This document shows positions 13,868 to 14,919 of a stretch of DNA of 14,919 nt, in pieces; the first letter of the stretch is position 1; every line of letters starts with the position of its first letter. The notes beneath the pieces are model-generated. The model was given only the letters and a program-made list of their open reading frames with translations. It ran no database searches and was not told the origin of the DNA. Both the position numbers and the translations under genes were made by a program. Origin of the DNA: JBBQXK01 sp038251625 (lineage in GTDB: Bacteria > Pseudomonadota > Alphaproteobacteria > Rhodobacterales > Rhodobacteraceae); contig JBBSBE010000098.1 in assembly GCA_038251625.1 (NCBI GenBank), positions 1 through 14,919 on the forward strand. The letters are read 5' to 3'.

Positions 13868-14652
13868 GTCGCCCCCACGGCCACCAGGGGCTGCCCGGCT
13901 GACCCCCGCTCCTTCACCAGCGGGCTTTGCGCTGCATCCCCAACCAGCCGCGAATACCCTGCAATCGCATCCACCGACAAACGCTCGCTGACCGCGTAAG
14001 AGGCAAAGACTGTCACCCCTGCATCGCGAATCCCGCCCGCAGGATCGTATGCCGCAAGGCCACTGCGCGCCGCATCGGCCGCCGTCACGCCAAAGTAGGC
14101 ATCGGCATAATCGCCCGACACGGCTGTTGCAGCCAGCCCGGCTCCGAACGTCCAGTCGCCCGCCTGCCGCACCACACCCAGCGCCGCTTCCGCCACCAGC
14201 CCCTCGTGCCCACCGTCCAGTCCACGCACCACGCTGAACTTCGCCGTCAGCACCGACGCGCCCACCGGCACCGCCGCGGCAACGAAGGCGCCCACCTCGA
14301 CGGAACCCCTCACCTTGGCCAGCCTGCGCACCACCGCATCCTCTACCCGCGTCACGTCGTTGCGTCCCAGATCGTACCGCAGGATCGGCCCGAAGCTGAA
14401 CGCCTCGCTGGCCGCGAACACCGGCGCAAGATTGACCTGAACGCCCAAACCGTTGCTTTCGATATCCAGCTTCCCGCGCGTGTAGCCGAACGACGGGAAC
14501 GGCGCAGCCAGCACCTTGTCCGACCCCGGATATTCGGGCGCCAGCCCCAAGGCAAAGCCAAGCCGCAGGCCATCCTCGGCCATGGCCAGTCCCGGCAGAC
14601 ATGCCGCCACCATTGCCGCGCCAAGGGCGCAGCCTGCTGAAACTATTCGCAT
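13852..14652 (-). CDS. MipA/OmpV family outer-membrane protein
   Basis: A 266-residue protein with a signal peptide (MRIVSAGCALGAAMVAAC... AMA, cleavage near residue 25). It continues with the MipA/OmpV opening: GLRLGFALGLAPEYPGSD, PFPSFGYTRGKLDI, then amphipathic beta strands to a C-terminal WRLR. The family forms outer-membrane beta barrels; MipA in E. coli is a scaffold linking murein hydrolase and synthase, and OmpV-type proteins are linked to osmotic and antimicrobial responses. The start at 14652 is chosen because the signal peptide begins there; 31 more residues are open upstream but look non-coding. VAAC at 15-18 resembles a lipobox, but a barrel protein with ordinary cleavage is more likely. 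The ribosome-binding site is weak. Confidence 0.87.
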   Translation of the reverse strand: MRIVSAGCALGAAMVAACLPGLAMAEDGLRLGFALGLAPEYPGSDKVLAAPFPSFGYTRGKLDIESNGLGVQVNLAPVFAASEAFSFGPILRYDLGRNDVTRVEDAVVRRLAKVRGSVEVGAFVAAAVPVGASVLTAKFSVVRGLDGGHEGLVAEAALGVVRQAGDWTFGAGLAATAVSGDYADAYFGVTAADAARSGLAAYDPAGGIRDAGVTVFASYAVSERLSVDAIAGYSRLVGDAAQSPLVKERGSAGQPLVAVGATWRLR

Positions 14653-14717
14653 TTTCTTGGATTGCCTTTCCGAATTGATTTGGGGCCTTGCGCGCAGCCA
14701 TGCTACCCGGCCCCTTG

Positions 14718-14747
14718 GAATGCGAGAAACGCGTTCTCTCTGCATTC
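14718..14747. promoter_or_regulatory. Inverted repeat in the divergent spacer
   Basis: GAATGC (14718-14723) pairs with GCATTC (14742-14747), and inside it GAGAA (14724-14728) pairs with TTCTC (14734-14738) around a 5-base ACGCG loop, with TCT (14739-14741) unpaired. It lies between the MipA-like gene and the truncated plus-strand gene, 18 bases before the latter's start. It may be an operator or a hairpin in a 5' untranslated region; no regulator is assigned. Confidence 0.4.
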
Positions 14748-14764
14748 TCGAAAGGTGAGAGATT

Positions 14765-14919
14765 ATGCTGCCTTTTTCCCCCCTTCTCCTCGCCTGGCAG
14801 CGCCATTCTGCGGCAGCCTACGGCTTTGCCTCCCGCGCGGGTCGCCGGATGCGTCTTGGCCTGGCCGAAGTGGCGGCGCTCGAGCAGGTGCAAACCTCCG
14901 GCCCGATCACCCCGGGGCA
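14765..14919 (+). CDS. Truncated unknown gene, start only
   Basis: An open frame from ATG 14765 to the window edge (51 full codons), with AGGTGAGAG a few bases upstream. It begins MLPFSPLLLAWQRH and includes GFASRAGRRMRLGLAEVAALE. The first residues are moderately hydrophobic but not a clear signal peptide. No family can be recognised from this piece. The good ribosome-binding site, the divergent arrangement with an inverted repeat, and coding-like composition make it likely to be real. Confidence 0.6.
   Translation, partial: MLPFSPLLLAWQRHSAAAYGFASRAGRRMRLGLAEVAALEQVQTSGPITPG

Noticed and set aside
14653..14745. A 31-residue N-terminal extension of the MipA-like protein.
   Set aside because: It would bury the signal peptide, is Arg-rich, and overlaps the inverted repeat of the divergent spacer.
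13373..14893. A 506-codon minus-strand open frame covering the TspO-like gene and most of the MipA-like gene.
   Set aside because: Upstream of about 13867 it is Gly/Arg/Cys-rich shadow sequence of the MipA-like gene, which has a signal peptide and family motifs in another frame.

Overview
The window looks like chromosome of a GC-rich alphaproteobacterium, most likely a member of the Rhodobacterales (Roseobacter/Rhodobacter group). This rests on strong G/C preference at third codon positions, compact gene packing with ATGA/GTGA overlaps, an FeS-type bacterial photolyase, a two-domain glutamine-dependent NAD synthase, a MipA/OmpV protein and an RTX-tailed secreted hydrolase. No tRNA, rRNA, insertion sequence, phage gene or CRISPR array was seen. 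The assignment to a group is inference.

Left part (1-4590). A GC-rich hairpin (80-114) lies downstream of a minus-strand gene (153-2054) for a beta-lactamase-fold serine hydrolase with a C-terminal RTX calcium-binding tail, without a signal peptide, hence a likely type I secretion substrate. Diverging from it is a two-gene unit: a four-helix DUF2975-type membrane protein and a 73-residue Cro/XRE-type regulator. The unusually AT-rich divergent spacer carries repeated TCATGAT elements. Then come a FabG-like SDR (3044-3811) and a protein with a PD-(D/E)XK nuclease-like motif (3826-4569), which converges on leuA.

Central part (4590-8626). leuA (2-isopropylmalate synthase, minus strand) is preceded by a previously unlisted 26-codon leader peptide with five consecutive leucine codons, two mutually exclusive 10-bp stems between leader and leuA, and a promoter placed so that the leader mRNA would begin at or very near its AUG. 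This is a self-contained leucine attenuator and the most interesting item in the window. Diverging from it are an SDR and, coupled by a GTGA overlap, an FeS-cluster photolyase of the PhrB/CryB type.

Right part (8656-14919). A periplasmic or secreted protein made of nineteen 23-residue MORN repeats diverges from nadE. nadE overlaps a weakly supported ORF, which in turn overlaps a small TetR-family regulator. The TetR gene converges on a four-helix membrane protein, and the two genes share a CTAG stop. The promoter of the membrane protein carries two matching inverted repeats that fit a TetR operator pair. Upstream on the same strand are a five-helix TspO/MBR-like protein and a MipA/OmpV-like outer-membrane protein that overlap by 16 bases. 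A truncated unknown plus-strand gene begins at 14765.
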